Below are positions 45,601 to 53,090 of a DNA stretch of 64,000 bases, one piece after another (position 1 is the first letter of the stretch; each line of letters starts with the position of its first letter). Position numbers and translations under genes: made by a program. The stretch is taken from the NCBI RefSeq assembly GCF_028882275.1, contig NZ_JARBUT010000001.1, positions 186,001 through 250,000 on the forward strand, given 5' to 3'. A model generated the notes under the pieces. The model made no database searches and had not been told where the DNA came from. It saw nothing but the letters and a program-made list of their open reading frames with translations. The DNA comes from Nocardiopsis sp. N85 (GTDB taxonomy: Bacteria; Actinomycetota; Actinomycetes; Streptosporangiales; Streptosporangiaceae).

Positions 45601-46277
45601 TCCTTGAGCCGGTCGTCCTCCTCCCAGAAGACCTTCTCCTCGTTTCGCACGGCGTCCTGGAGGCGCAGGAACTCCTCGGTCGCCGTCGACGCCCGGGTGC
45701 GCTCGGCGGCGATCCTCTTGTACTCGCTCAGCGCGGTGTTCAGCAGTCGAACGGAGCCGGTGCGCAGGTACAGCTCCCGCTGACGCTCCTCCAGGGCCTT
45801 GAGGACGGCCGCCGTGTCCTGTCCGGACCGGGCCGAGTACAGGGCCTGGCCGATGTCCCCCTCACCCCGGATCAGGTTCTTTCCGCCCCGTTGGAGTTCG
45901 GCGAGGGTCAGCGCGAAGACGGTGGTGAAGACCTCCTCGGTGACGCCGTTGAGGAACCCCAGCAGCTCCCCCTCGGAGACGGGGGTCCCGTCGGGTGCGG
46001 TCAGCGGGTTCCTGTTCCGCTTGTGCCGGACGACCTCCAGGGTCTCGCCGGAACCGTTGCCCAGCGCCGCGCCCAGTCTCAGCTTGGACATACCGTGCAG
46101 GAAACCGAACGGCGTCCTGTGCGGTATGCCGTAGAGCAGCGACCGCAGGGCGGCCAGCGCGGACGTCTTCCCGGCCTCGTTGGGCCCGTAGACCAGGTGG
46201 ACTCCGGGGCCCGACAGGTTCAGGGACAGGTCGGTGAACGGGCCGAAGGCGGTCAGGTCCAGGTGTTCGATCCTCAT
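42615..46277 (-). CDS. YhaN-like SMC-type AAA ATPase with C-terminal zinc ribbon
   Basis: A 1220-residue SbcC/Rad50-like protein. The N-terminal ATPase half has LVYGPNEAGKTSAL (Walker A, Lys37) and YSARSGQD. A very long coiled coil spans about 180-1030. The C-terminal half has NIGGLSEGTADQLYLALRLA (ABC-type signature) and PFIVDDVFMTFDDER (Walker B), then VVVFTHHAHL. It ends in RICKSCEEPFTHTGRGRPPVRCPDC, a four-cysteine ribbon not usual in SbcC. It overlaps the nuclease gene upstream (ATGA). Expected to process DNA ends or recombination intermediates with that partner. Confidence 0.88.
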   Translation of the reverse strand: MRIEHLDLTAFGPFTDLSLNLSGPGVHLVYGPNEAGKTSALAALRSLLYGIPHRTPFGFLHGMSKLRLGAALGNGSGETLEVVRHKRNRNPLTAPDGTPVSEGELLGFLNGVTEEVFTTVFALTLAELQRGGKNLIRGEGDIGQALYSARSGQDTAAVLKALEERQRELYLRTGSVRLLNTALSEYKRIAAERTRASTATEEFLRLQDAVRNEEKVFWEEDDRLKEKEAAYHHWKSLKSALPSLRTRRRALDDLAEITSRGPLADAHAGELLDGLEKDLDLGEQQREREEESLAAHLRELAELHVDERLSRVREDADALVRSVEAVEEAALELTERTRRAGEHRARAERLLRSVRPGADLDDSGVPRVAEPTAERLVELARAHPGLRTRVDDARRQAHDQARALDRARADLADLPEGVEGDALASVVAEFPSALVADLERAYAEEAKAAARFDALVAEFGREAEAAVGDLLSAAVPDKAGVSAHRDRSTRHTAEVENAESALTKASRELSRARGKLESLRAQEDPPTVGELQRARQERDGLWRRIREGDAENGLALDFQSALVKADRLADRLRDSAKAVADRLTLENKVRELEQDLCERGEDLDALTTRGTELEREWEAMWPAVGVPAPAPNEAGAVLDRLDEFRALHGERDERRRSLAVLEESALTLTGQLVDLLTDADAPVEPLDVRPRTGAAAVVVLPQLKALAQEEIDRRQQVAQKNATAQALVGAAEKDLEKALGERERAEEEEAAWSREWDGAATAAGFAPGADPEEVRAGLDLLKDAAAVWDQALTEEHEADRARQRIAEFDLRLAAVFDTCGRVPSPERTERVLALEELHREAEANAATAKKREELADTVAADEAALVRSRAARDAARERLDALLAENGVDAPAGLREAVSRAREAEKARDRVRQAEEQLAEHGEVEALEERARHLTDAEIAGRVEQATRDLAEVRGRRDRATVRHADARNALARIDGTAEAARLAEEEAALTERIADQAEEYVKVTLARRMLLDRMEEYRKHSQDPVLRRAEELFAFLTLGEFPRLRPDLDENGVNVLRVERRNGDTVNIGGLSEGTADQLYLALRLASLDHYAEAGQTMPFIVDDVFMTFDDERGAAALQVLDGMSDRFQVVVFTHHAHLADLAERSLPSGRAHVHELLRYTPAARGGADGAALPEAASEEVSGRRAPGGSGERICKSCEEPFTHTGRGRPPVRCPDCRG

Positions 46278-47518
46278 CGGGACTCCTCCAGCATCGCCAC
46301 CAGCAGGTCCGCCGCGCCGCCGGCCATGCGCTCGGCCCACCCGTCCTCCTCGAAGGACGTGCGGACCTCGGCCGGGAGCCTTCCCCGGAGGCCGGCGCCG
46401 GCGAGGACCTCCCGCACCCGCTCGGGGTCGTCGGCCAGCCGCGCGGCCTCCTCGCGCACGTCCGCGACGAGCCCGGCGAACTGCTCGGAGGCGACCCGCT
46501 CGCGCGGGCGCGAGGTGTCGACGCGGACCTTCTCGATCCACACCGACGGGTAGTCCTGACTGAGCCCCCGGACCTCGGCGGTGAACTCCTCCCGCCGGGT
46601 GAGCAGGGCCGAGTGCGCCTCGCCGGCGCCGACGGCGACCACCCGCACCGCGTCCACGCGGCCGTCCACGGCGTGGTCGGTCACTCGGCGCTGCAAATCC
46701 CGCTCGACCAGGTGGCAGGCGTCGTCCAGGTCGAGTGCGCCGGTCATGTCCACCCGCACCTCGTGCCAGCGCGCGGCGGTGTCCAGGTCGCGGTGCTCCA
46801 GACCCTCGACCGCCCCCGCGCCGTCCACCGTGATCAGGGTGCAGCCCTTGTCGCCGGTCTCACCGGCGTGCCGCCCCTGGGTGTTGCCGGGGAAGACCAC
46901 GTGCACGCCGTCCCCGTGCACGACCTCGCGCTTGTGGATGTGGCCCAGCGCCCAGTAGTCGTAGCCGTGGTCGACGAGCTGTTCCAGGTTGCACGGGGCG
47001 TAGCGGTCGTGTCCGGGACGGCCGTTCAGCGAGGTGTGCAGCAGACCCACGTTGAACAACCCCGGAGCCGCCGGACGGTACCCCGCGGCCAGGTCGTCGG
47101 TCACCTTCGCCTGGGCGAAGCTCTGCCCGTGCACCGCCAGCCCCAGGTCCTCGTGGACGGAGCTACCGGCCTTCTCGGACGGGAAGAGGTGCACGTTGTC
47201 GGGAAGCGTCAGCTTCATGGTCATCTTGTTCTCGGCGTCGTGGTTGCCGGAGATCATGAAGACCCGGATGTCGGCCTCGCGCAGTCGGCGCATCTGCTTC
47301 GTGAAGTACAGGCCGGTGTTGACGTCCCGCCACGACCCGTCGTAGATGTCCCCGGCCAGCAGGACCGCGGTGACCCCTTCCTCCAGGGCCAGGTCGACGA
47401 GGTTGTCCACGGCGGTGCGGGTGGCGTTGCGCAGGTGCTCGGCGGGGGCGCCGGGGTAGCGGTCCAGGCCGCGCAGGGGGCTGTCGATGTGCAGGTCCGC
47501 GGCGTGCAGGAGTTTCAC
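46274..47518 (-). CDS. YhaO/SbcD-like metallophosphoesterase
   Basis: A 414-residue nuclease subunit of the Mre11/SbcD family. Metal-binding motifs in order: LLHAADLHID (Asp8, His10), AGDIYDG (Asp57), ISGNHD (91-94), WALGHIHKREV and GNTQGR. The C-terminal ~150 residues form the ATPase-contact domain. GTG 47518 has GAGGAGACC upstream. It pairs with the YhaN-like ATPase encoded 4 bp into its stop. Located in the accessory region next to a tRNA, so it may act in DNA repair or in defence. Confidence 0.9.
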   Translation of the reverse strand: MKLLHAADLHIDSPLRGLDRYPGAPAEHLRNATRTAVDNLVDLALEEGVTAVLLAGDIYDGSWRDVNTGLYFTKQMRRLREADIRVFMISGNHDAENKMTMKLTLPDNVHLFPSEKAGSSVHEDLGLAVHGQSFAQAKVTDDLAAGYRPAAPGLFNVGLLHTSLNGRPGHDRYAPCNLEQLVDHGYDYWALGHIHKREVVHGDGVHVVFPGNTQGRHAGETGDKGCTLITVDGAGAVEGLEHRDLDTAARWHEVRVDMTGALDLDDACHLVERDLQRRVTDHAVDGRVDAVRVVAVGAGEAHSALLTRREEFTAEVRGLSQDYPSVWIEKVRVDTSRPRERVASEQFAGLVADVREEAARLADDPERVREVLAGAGLRGRLPAEVRTSFEEDGWAERMAGGAADLLVAMLEESR

Positions 47519-47654
47519 GAGGGGTCTCCTCCTCAGGGGGCGGATTACAGGGTTTCACAGGGGCCACTGCGTCCACTCCGTTTTCCCCGAATCGCAGGTG
47601 CCTTCGGGTGGTGTTCCGGCCCCGCCGAGGAGGCGGGTCCGGAACGGTTCCGTG

Positions 47655-48099
47655 TCAGGCGACGTCGCCGACGGAGTGGACGGTCTCGCGCACGTGGTCG
47701 TCCGACTCCTCCCGGTCGCTGAGCGTCAGTTCGACCTGGAGGTGGGAGTCCTCCTCGGGCGGGGCGCAGCCATGGCCGGCGGTGGCGGTGCGGCCCTTCT
47801 CGCCGACCTGGCGGTGGACGGAGAGGTGGGTGAGGTCGACGGGGCTGCCGGTGGCGTTGCCGAACCGGACGTCGAAGTACACGTACGGGGAGTTCTCCGG
47901 CAGGTCCCACTCGCCGGTGACGCGGCGCTCGACACCGACGGCCCGGACGGTGAGCCCGTCGAGGAGAGAGATCGCTTCCAGGACCCCGGCTACCTGCTCA
48001 CTCCAGCGGGCGAACCCGAGGGGATCGGTCTCGGCGGGCCCGACAGGACTTCATCGCTCGGAGGTGGCGCAGGGCGCACTTGAGGGCCGGAGCGATCAT
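47655..48099 (-). pseudogene. Frameshifted gene, paralogue of the one at 58387
   Basis: ATG 48099 opens MIAPALKCALRHLRAMKS, matching the start of the gene at 58387. After about 20 codons the matching frame shifts by one base and continues AETDPLGFARWSEQVAGVLEAISLLDG then YVYFDVRFGNATGSPVDLTHL to a stop at 47655. The two copies also share the upstream ribosome-site region (CGCTCGGAAGAGG). No family is recognised; the C-terminal part looks like a beta-sandwich. Broken by one indel unless there is a sequence error. Confidence 0.7.
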
Positions 48100-48248
48100 G
48101 GTGCCTCTTCCGAGCGGTACGAGATCCCTCCCCTCAGCCCGTGCGTCTCCAGGGTCGGCGGCGAGCGTGGGCGTTCCTCACGAAGGGCGTCCCCACGAGT
48201 CGGCCGAACGCCCCGCACGGCCCGCACCCGGCCGGTAACGTCACGGCC

Positions 48249-49682
48249 ATGTACGCTTCCACCACACCGACCCTGTTCCCCCAGCGCGGCGAGCCCGTCC
48301 TCTACACGGTCCGGGCCGAACTCGTCCACACCTCGCCCCCGCTGTGGCGGCGCGTGGAACTCGCCTCCGACCTGTACCTGGACGATGTGCACGACGTCCT
48401 CCAGACCGTGTTCGGCTGGGACGACGGCCACCTGCACAAGTTCGGCAGGGGAGGCAAGCGCTTCTACGACCGGAACACGGCGCACTTCCTGTCCCCCTAC
48501 GACGTGGACGAGGGCCAGCGAGGACTCGCCGAGCAGCAGGTCAGGCTCGACGAGGTCCTGGAACACGAGGGCGACCGGCTCCTCTACCTGTACGACTTCG
48601 GCGACGACTGGGAACTGTCCCTCACCCTCCGGGGCATCGCTCCGCTGACGGCGGACACACCCAGGGCGCGGTGTGTGGACGGGCGACGCCCGTCACCCGT
48701 GGACGACTCCGGCGGTCCGTTCCAGTACGAGTTCTGGGAGGCGGTCAACGACCCCGGGCACCCGGAGCACGCCGAGGCGGTGGCCGAATACCGCGCCGAG
48801 TTCGGGGAGGACGACGACCCCTCTTATCGGGCGCCGAAGCCGTTCGACAGGGACAAGGTGAACGAGGGGCTGCGACGGCTGTTCCCCGAGCCCGGCCCGG
48901 CCGGGGAGGAGCGGCGGTCTTCCGGGGAGAACGCGGGAGCGCGCCTTCCGGGCCCGGTCGCCGATCTCCTCATCGACGCCGCCTACGCCGGACCGGAGGC
49001 CGAGAGGCTGCTGTCCGCCCTGGTCGACCGTGCCGGGCTGGACACGTCGGCGGAGGTCGACGAGGACACCGCCCGCCGTATGGTCGCGCCCTACGCCTGG
49101 CTGCTCGACCGCGCGGGTACCGAAGGACTGCCGCTCACCCAGGCGGGATACCTCAAGCCCGCTGACGTGGAGGCCGCCGCCGACGTGCTCGGCCTGCGCG
49201 GCGACTGGATCGGCAAGCTCAACCGCGAGGACCAGACCGCGCCCGTCCGCGTGTTCCGTGAGACGGCCCAGCGGATGAAGCTGCTGCGCCGCTACCGGGG
49301 GAGACTCATGCGGACCCCGGCCGGGCGGAAGACGGGCGGGGACCCGGTCGCCCTGTGGACTCACCTTGCGGAGAGGATGCCCGCGGACGAGGGCAGGGCC
49401 GCCTACAGTCACGGCGGACTGTTGTCACTGCTCGCATTGGCCGGGGGAGACGGCGACGTCCTCGCGACCACGGGCCGGGCCCTGACCGCACTGGGGTGGC
49501 GGGACCACTCCGCCACGGACAGGGCCCTGTCTCCCGGGGCGGTGTTCGGCCTGTGCGGTGACTCCCACTCCGTGCTCACCTTCCTCGGGGCGTTGACGGG
49601 GCGGGGCATGGATGCTCGTCCGACGCCTGAGGGGAGGCTGTTCGCCCGCGCCGCGCTCCGGAACTGGCCCCGAGAGGGGTGA
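48249..49682 (+). CDS. Plasmid pRiA4b ORF-3-like family protein
   Basis: A 477-residue protein. The N-terminal ~190 residues match the pRiA4b ORF-3/IS1096 TnpR-like family: VLYTVRAELVHTSPPLWRRVELA, LDDVHDVLQTVFGWDDGHLHKF and LLYLYDFGDDWELSLTL, then CVDGRR..PVDDSGG. The remaining ~270 residues are helical and unrecognised. The family is common on plasmids and mobile elements, with no firm biochemical role. ATG 48249 is chosen because the family domain starts there; a GTG at 48141 is less likely. GTGA overlap with the next gene. Confidence 0.82.
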   Translation: MYASTTPTLFPQRGEPVLYTVRAELVHTSPPLWRRVELASDLYLDDVHDVLQTVFGWDDGHLHKFGRGGKRFYDRNTAHFLSPYDVDEGQRGLAEQQVRLDEVLEHEGDRLLYLYDFGDDWELSLTLRGIAPLTADTPRARCVDGRRPSPVDDSGGPFQYEFWEAVNDPGHPEHAEAVAEYRAEFGEDDDPSYRAPKPFDRDKVNEGLRRLFPEPGPAGEERRSSGENAGARLPGPVADLLIDAAYAGPEAERLLSALVDRAGLDTSAEVDEDTARRMVAPYAWLLDRAGTEGLPLTQAGYLKPADVEAAADVLGLRGDWIGKLNREDQTAPVRVFRETAQRMKLLRRYRGRLMRTPAGRKTGGDPVALWTHLAERMPADEGRAAYSHGGLLSLLALAGGDGDVLATTGRALTALGWRDHSATDRALSPGAVFGLCGDSHSVLTFLGALTGRGMDARPTPEGRLFARAALRNWPREG

Positions 49683-50293
49683 GTACCATCGGCGGGGTCC
49701 GAAGCCGGTGCATGCCGAAGCCTTCGATGAACAGTGAAGACGGTGAAGACGAGGACGAGAAGCCCGCTGCCCGGACGGAGCCCTCGGACATGGCACGTCG
49801 AAACCGAGAACCGGTGGTCATGAAGGACATCGTCAAACGGAGTGCCCGCGCGCTCCTCTTCGACGGCGAAGGGCGACTGGTGCTCATCAAACGCACCAGG
49901 CCCGGCCAGGAGCCGTATTGGACCACTGCCGGAGGAGGAATCGAACCGGAGGACGAAAGCGTCGAGGCGGCTCTGCGGCGTGAGGTGTCCGAAGAGCTCG
50001 GCGGCCGGATCGAACGGGTCCGACAGGTCCTCCTCCTCACCGAGGAGGTGCCCGGCGGTGTCAGGCTCCAGTACGTCTTCGTCGCCCGGCTGGTCTCGAT
50101 GGACCTCTCCGCCCGCACGGGACCGGAGTTCGACGACCCCGGGCGGGGAACCTACGACGTGGTCCGCGTTCCCGCCACGCGCGATGCCCTGGCCACCGTC
50201 CGGCTCCTGCCGCCGTCGCTCGCGGAATTCGTCCGGGACGATCTCCACGGCCTGGTCGCCCTTCTGGAACACGAGGACGGAAGGACGTCATGA
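49679..50293 (+). CDS. NUDIX hydrolase
   Basis: A 204-residue protein with a complete Nudix box: G87-x5-E93-x7-R101-E102-V-S-E105-E106-x-G108. Preceded by the typical LLFDGEGRLVLIKRTRPGQEPYWTTAGGG. The first ~45 residues are acidic and low-complexity and may not belong: GTG 49679 couples to the upstream stop (GTGA), but ATG 49790 or 49820 would give the compact domain. Substrate not predictable; some relatives act on ADP-ribose or nucleoside diphosphate derivatives. Confidence 0.85.
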   Translation: MSTIGGVRSRCMPKPSMNSEDGEDEDEKPAARTEPSDMARRNREPVVMKDIVKRSARALLFDGEGRLVLIKRTRPGQEPYWTTAGGGIEPEDESVEAALRREVSEELGGRIERVRQVLLLTEEVPGGVRLQYVFVARLVSMDLSARTGPEFDDPGRGTYDVVRVPATRDALATVRLLPPSLAEFVRDDLHGLVALLEHEDGRTS

Positions 50294-50478
50294 GGCCGGT
50301 ACTCCAGGGCCGACGCATCCTCGGGGCAGCCCGGGGCACCATGGCGGTTGCGATTCGTGCGCTGCGGTGAGGAGCGGCAGGTGAGGACGGAGACGGTGAT
50401 CCGCATGTGCTGGAGTCCCGTTTTCCCTGGAAGTCGTGATGTCTCGATTTCGCAGGTCGGTTCCTGGAGAATGACGCT

Positions 50479-51648
50479 ATGAGCCCTGCGCGCTCGCCCC
50501 GTGCCGACCATCTCAGCGCGATGGTGCGACGCCTGCCGCCGACGGGTGCGCCGGTCGTTGAGGGGGGTACGTCGGTGGTCTCCTTCGGGGACGCGCAGCG
50601 CGCCGTGGTTGCGACACTGGGCATCAACCCCGGTAAAAGGGAGTTCCTCAACGCGGGGGGCGCTGTTGCGTGGGGAGCAGCGCCGGCTGGCCACACTGGA
50701 GTCGATCCAAGCCCAGCGGCTCGATCGCCTCGATGACGACCAGGTGGCCGCGTGCTCGCCGATTGTGCCGGCTACTTTCACCGCAATCCGTACAACACCT
50801 GGTTCGAGCCTTTGAACGAGCTTCTGCAAAGCGCAGTGGGTGACGGCTACGGGAACGGGACGGCCTGCCACCTCGACCTCGTCCAGTGGGCCACTGACCC
50901 GGTCTGGGGCGGCATTTCCGACCCGAAAGCGCGTCGAGCCCTGTTGATCGAGGGTGTCCGGTACCTGCACGCCCAGTTGGAGCACAGCCGGGTGCGGCTC
51001 GTCCTTCTCAACGGTCGAGGCGTCATCGACCAGCTCAGCGACCAACCCTTCGGGTCATTGTCCCTGACGGAGGTGGGCCTCATCCCCATGGGTCGCACAA
51101 CCTGCGCCCTTGTGCGCGGTACCGACGCCGGTATCACCTTTCTCGGCTGGTCGACGAACCTGCGGAGTAGCTTCGGTGTCCCCAAGACCTTCAAGGCGGA
51201 ACTCGCCGACTGGCTCCGTAACCATCTCGCGGATACCGACTTCGAACCGCTGGCCAACCAGCGGCGGTCGGCGGTCGACCTCACCTCGGACGGGTTTCTG
51301 TCATCGGGCTTGGTCCTGGACGCGGGACACGAGCTCTTCCAGACCCTCTCAGGCCGGCTGGCCCAATCTGAGCAGGCGACGATCGGCGATGTTGATTCCT
51401 ACGGCGGACGGCCACACGTACGGATCCGTCTCAAAGGCCTGGATGCCGTCCTCAACGCGGACACCACTCGATCCGCTGTGCGAGATCACCTCAGTCTTGT
51501 CGACCGCCATGGCTCCGAGATGTCCTGGCGGGTCGTGGCTAACAAGCGTGGTCGGATCAACAAAGTTCTTCCCGCGCCCGCTGGCGAGACGATCCGCGGC
51601 TGGTACTGCTATCCGGTGACCTCGCTCGATGCCCCCCGGAGGCTGTGA
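50479..51648 (+). pseudogene. Gene resembling uracil-DNA glycosylases, broken by two compensating frameshifts
   Basis: ATG 50479 has GGAG upstream. Frame 1 encodes VVSFGDAQRAVVATLGINPG..EFLNAGG, then in the run of six G near 50658 coding shifts to ALLRGEQRRLATLESIQAQR until about 50748, where frame 1 resumes with VLADCAGYFHRNPYNTWFEP and CHLDLVQWATDPVW, ending at 51648. Left uncorrected, frame 1 stops at 50734. With both shifts repaired the product would be about 390 residues. The GINP..EF and late LLNGR motifs recall the UDG superfamily. Either a decaying gene or two sequence errors. Confidence 0.65.
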
Positions 51649-52635
51649 GTACGCGGAGACGTCAGCGTATGCCGGCGCACCTGCGGGAACTGGATCCAGG
51701 GGGCGGTGCATGTCGGGGCGGGGGTGCACAGGCGTGCACCCCCGCCGCATCGGTGAGTGACGGGATGGGCGGTGCGCACTCAACCGGTGGAAAATCGGGG
51801 CCGTGCACCCGCCGGTGCACCCCCGGACACGCGAAAGCCCCTGACCTCTGCGCGTTCGCGCTGTTCAGGGGCTCAAGCCTCTGGGGTGAGTGACGGGAAT
51901 CGGATCACCCAGCGTCAGCCCGCCGACCTGCCCGAACCCGAGAACCCACAGGCCCTGACGCTGCCCGTCACCCCGTTGCCCCCGGCTCCCGGTTCTCCCG
52001 CGTTGCACCAGCCCCCGTCCACCCTCCGGGTGCATCACCTCCGCCGCCCTGGTGCACCCTCACGGGTGCGTCAGAGCCCCGAAATTCTCACGTTCCGGCT
52101 GAGAACGCACACCCCCGGCCCCGGCTGGTCGGCCAGGTCATGACCGGATAGGGCACATGGATCCGGACAAGGCAACCGAGTTCCATGGCATCACGACAGG
52201 ACCGCCGTGCGCACGGCCCCGGTCACCCTCTGTCCCCACCGTTCGGCATAATACGCCTGAAGAGGCAACAGGAATCACTTATCGCGGTGAAATGCGCAGA
52301 AGGGGTGAACGGGTGAGATCCGGCCTGATGGAACGGGGTTCCGGTGACGAAGAGAAGCTCGTCCCGAAGCCCTTGCGCCGACAGGGGGCCGCTCTCCGCA
52401 CGACCCGGCCGCGTGGTCCGGCCGTTTGTCGGACCGAGCGGCCCCGAGGTGGCGCAAACCCCCTGAAAAGTAACCTGACCAGGCCCTTCGGTCCACTTCG
52501 CCCGTTGCCGTTCCGTGCGGTGACGGCTCCCGTTCCTGCACAACGGGAAATGGCCGGAATCGGTCACGTCGATGGTCCACGAACGTTCGGAGGATTTCAC
52601 ACCGAGCGGTTCTCGGGAGTAAGGAAGGGAGTCCG
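51649..52635. other. Junction region between two accessory segments
   Basis: About 990 bp. It holds the ~146-bp repeat block 51753-51898 (two tRNA-His 3'-end cores with a terminator hairpin between them), GTGCAC-rich short repeats (51700-51830) and a promoter-type region before the WXG-like gene. Other open frames here lack ribosome sites and protein-like composition. Confidence 0.5.
51753..51898. repeat. Direct repeat block, copy B (tRNA-His attachment-type sequence)
   Basis: A ~146-bp imperfect direct repeat of 62580-62726. It begins GTGAGTGACGGGATGGG (core of the tRNA-His 3' end), contains the same hairpin (arms at about 51836-51846 and 51863-51873) and ends with a 24-bp sequence (51875-51898) identical to 62703-62726, which includes the CCA end and acceptor 3' strand of tRNA-His. 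The tRNA itself is not complete here. Confidence 0.85.
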
Positions 52636-53016
52636 ATGAGTTCGTGGGATATCGATCCCGCGCGGGTCGGCGGTGTGTTGGAGGCGACCTTGGGCCATCT
52701 GGGCGATGAGGAGGGCACCGGCGGGCTGACCCGGGAGCTGTCCCAGCTGGAGACCCATCTGGGCAACGCCGTGGAGGAATGCGGTAGCGGCATCGTCTCC
52801 GATGCCCTGGGACGGTTCGCCGAGCACTACTTCGGCGTGCTCGGCGACATGGCCGGTACCACCCTGCGGGCGGTCGAGGGAGCCTATGAGGCCACCACCC
52901 ACTACATGGAGGGGAACCTGGAGATGGCCGCCGAGGCCCAGGCCAACGCCGCCAAGGAACCGGCCACCGAGGCCACCCCGAGCGCGGGTTCGGGCCACCA
53001 ACCCCTCTACCACTGA
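52636..53016 (+). CDS. WXG100-like/DUF6507-type small helical protein
   Basis: A 126-residue helical protein. The start SSWDIDPARVGGVLEATLGHL and the following two amphipathic helices fit the small ESAT-6-like partners (DUF6507 type) that accompany T7SS-exported toxins in actinomycetes. The C-terminus is polar (EAAEAQANAAKEPATEA). AAGGAAGGGAG lies just before the ATG. It precedes the toxin gene by about 75 bp, so the pair is probably co-exported. Confidence 0.75.
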   Translation: MSSWDIDPARVGGVLEATLGHLGDEEGTGGLTRELSQLETHLGNAVEECGSGIVSDALGRFAEHYFGVLGDMAGTTLRAVEGAYEATTHYMEGNLEMAAEAQANAAKEPATEATPSAGSGHQPLYH

Positions 53017-53090
53017 CCCCGCCGGCCCCCGCCCCGCTCCCGGACCCCGAGCACCCGACCCCACCCCCACACCCCCTGGAGCGGTGACCT

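Noticed and set aside
42999-46553. A ~1180-codon plus-strand open frame opposite the YhaN-like gene
   Set aside because: Mirror of the coiled-coil coding strand. The composition is unlike real protein and no start signal is present.
47487-48083. A plus-strand gene of ~198 residues
   Set aside because: It is antisense to the frameshifted paralogue, which is supported by similarity to the gene at 58387.
52157-52639. A possible 160-residue gene before the WXG-like gene
   Set aside because: No ribosome site, Arg/Pro-rich composition, and it overlaps the promoter and ribosome site of the next gene.
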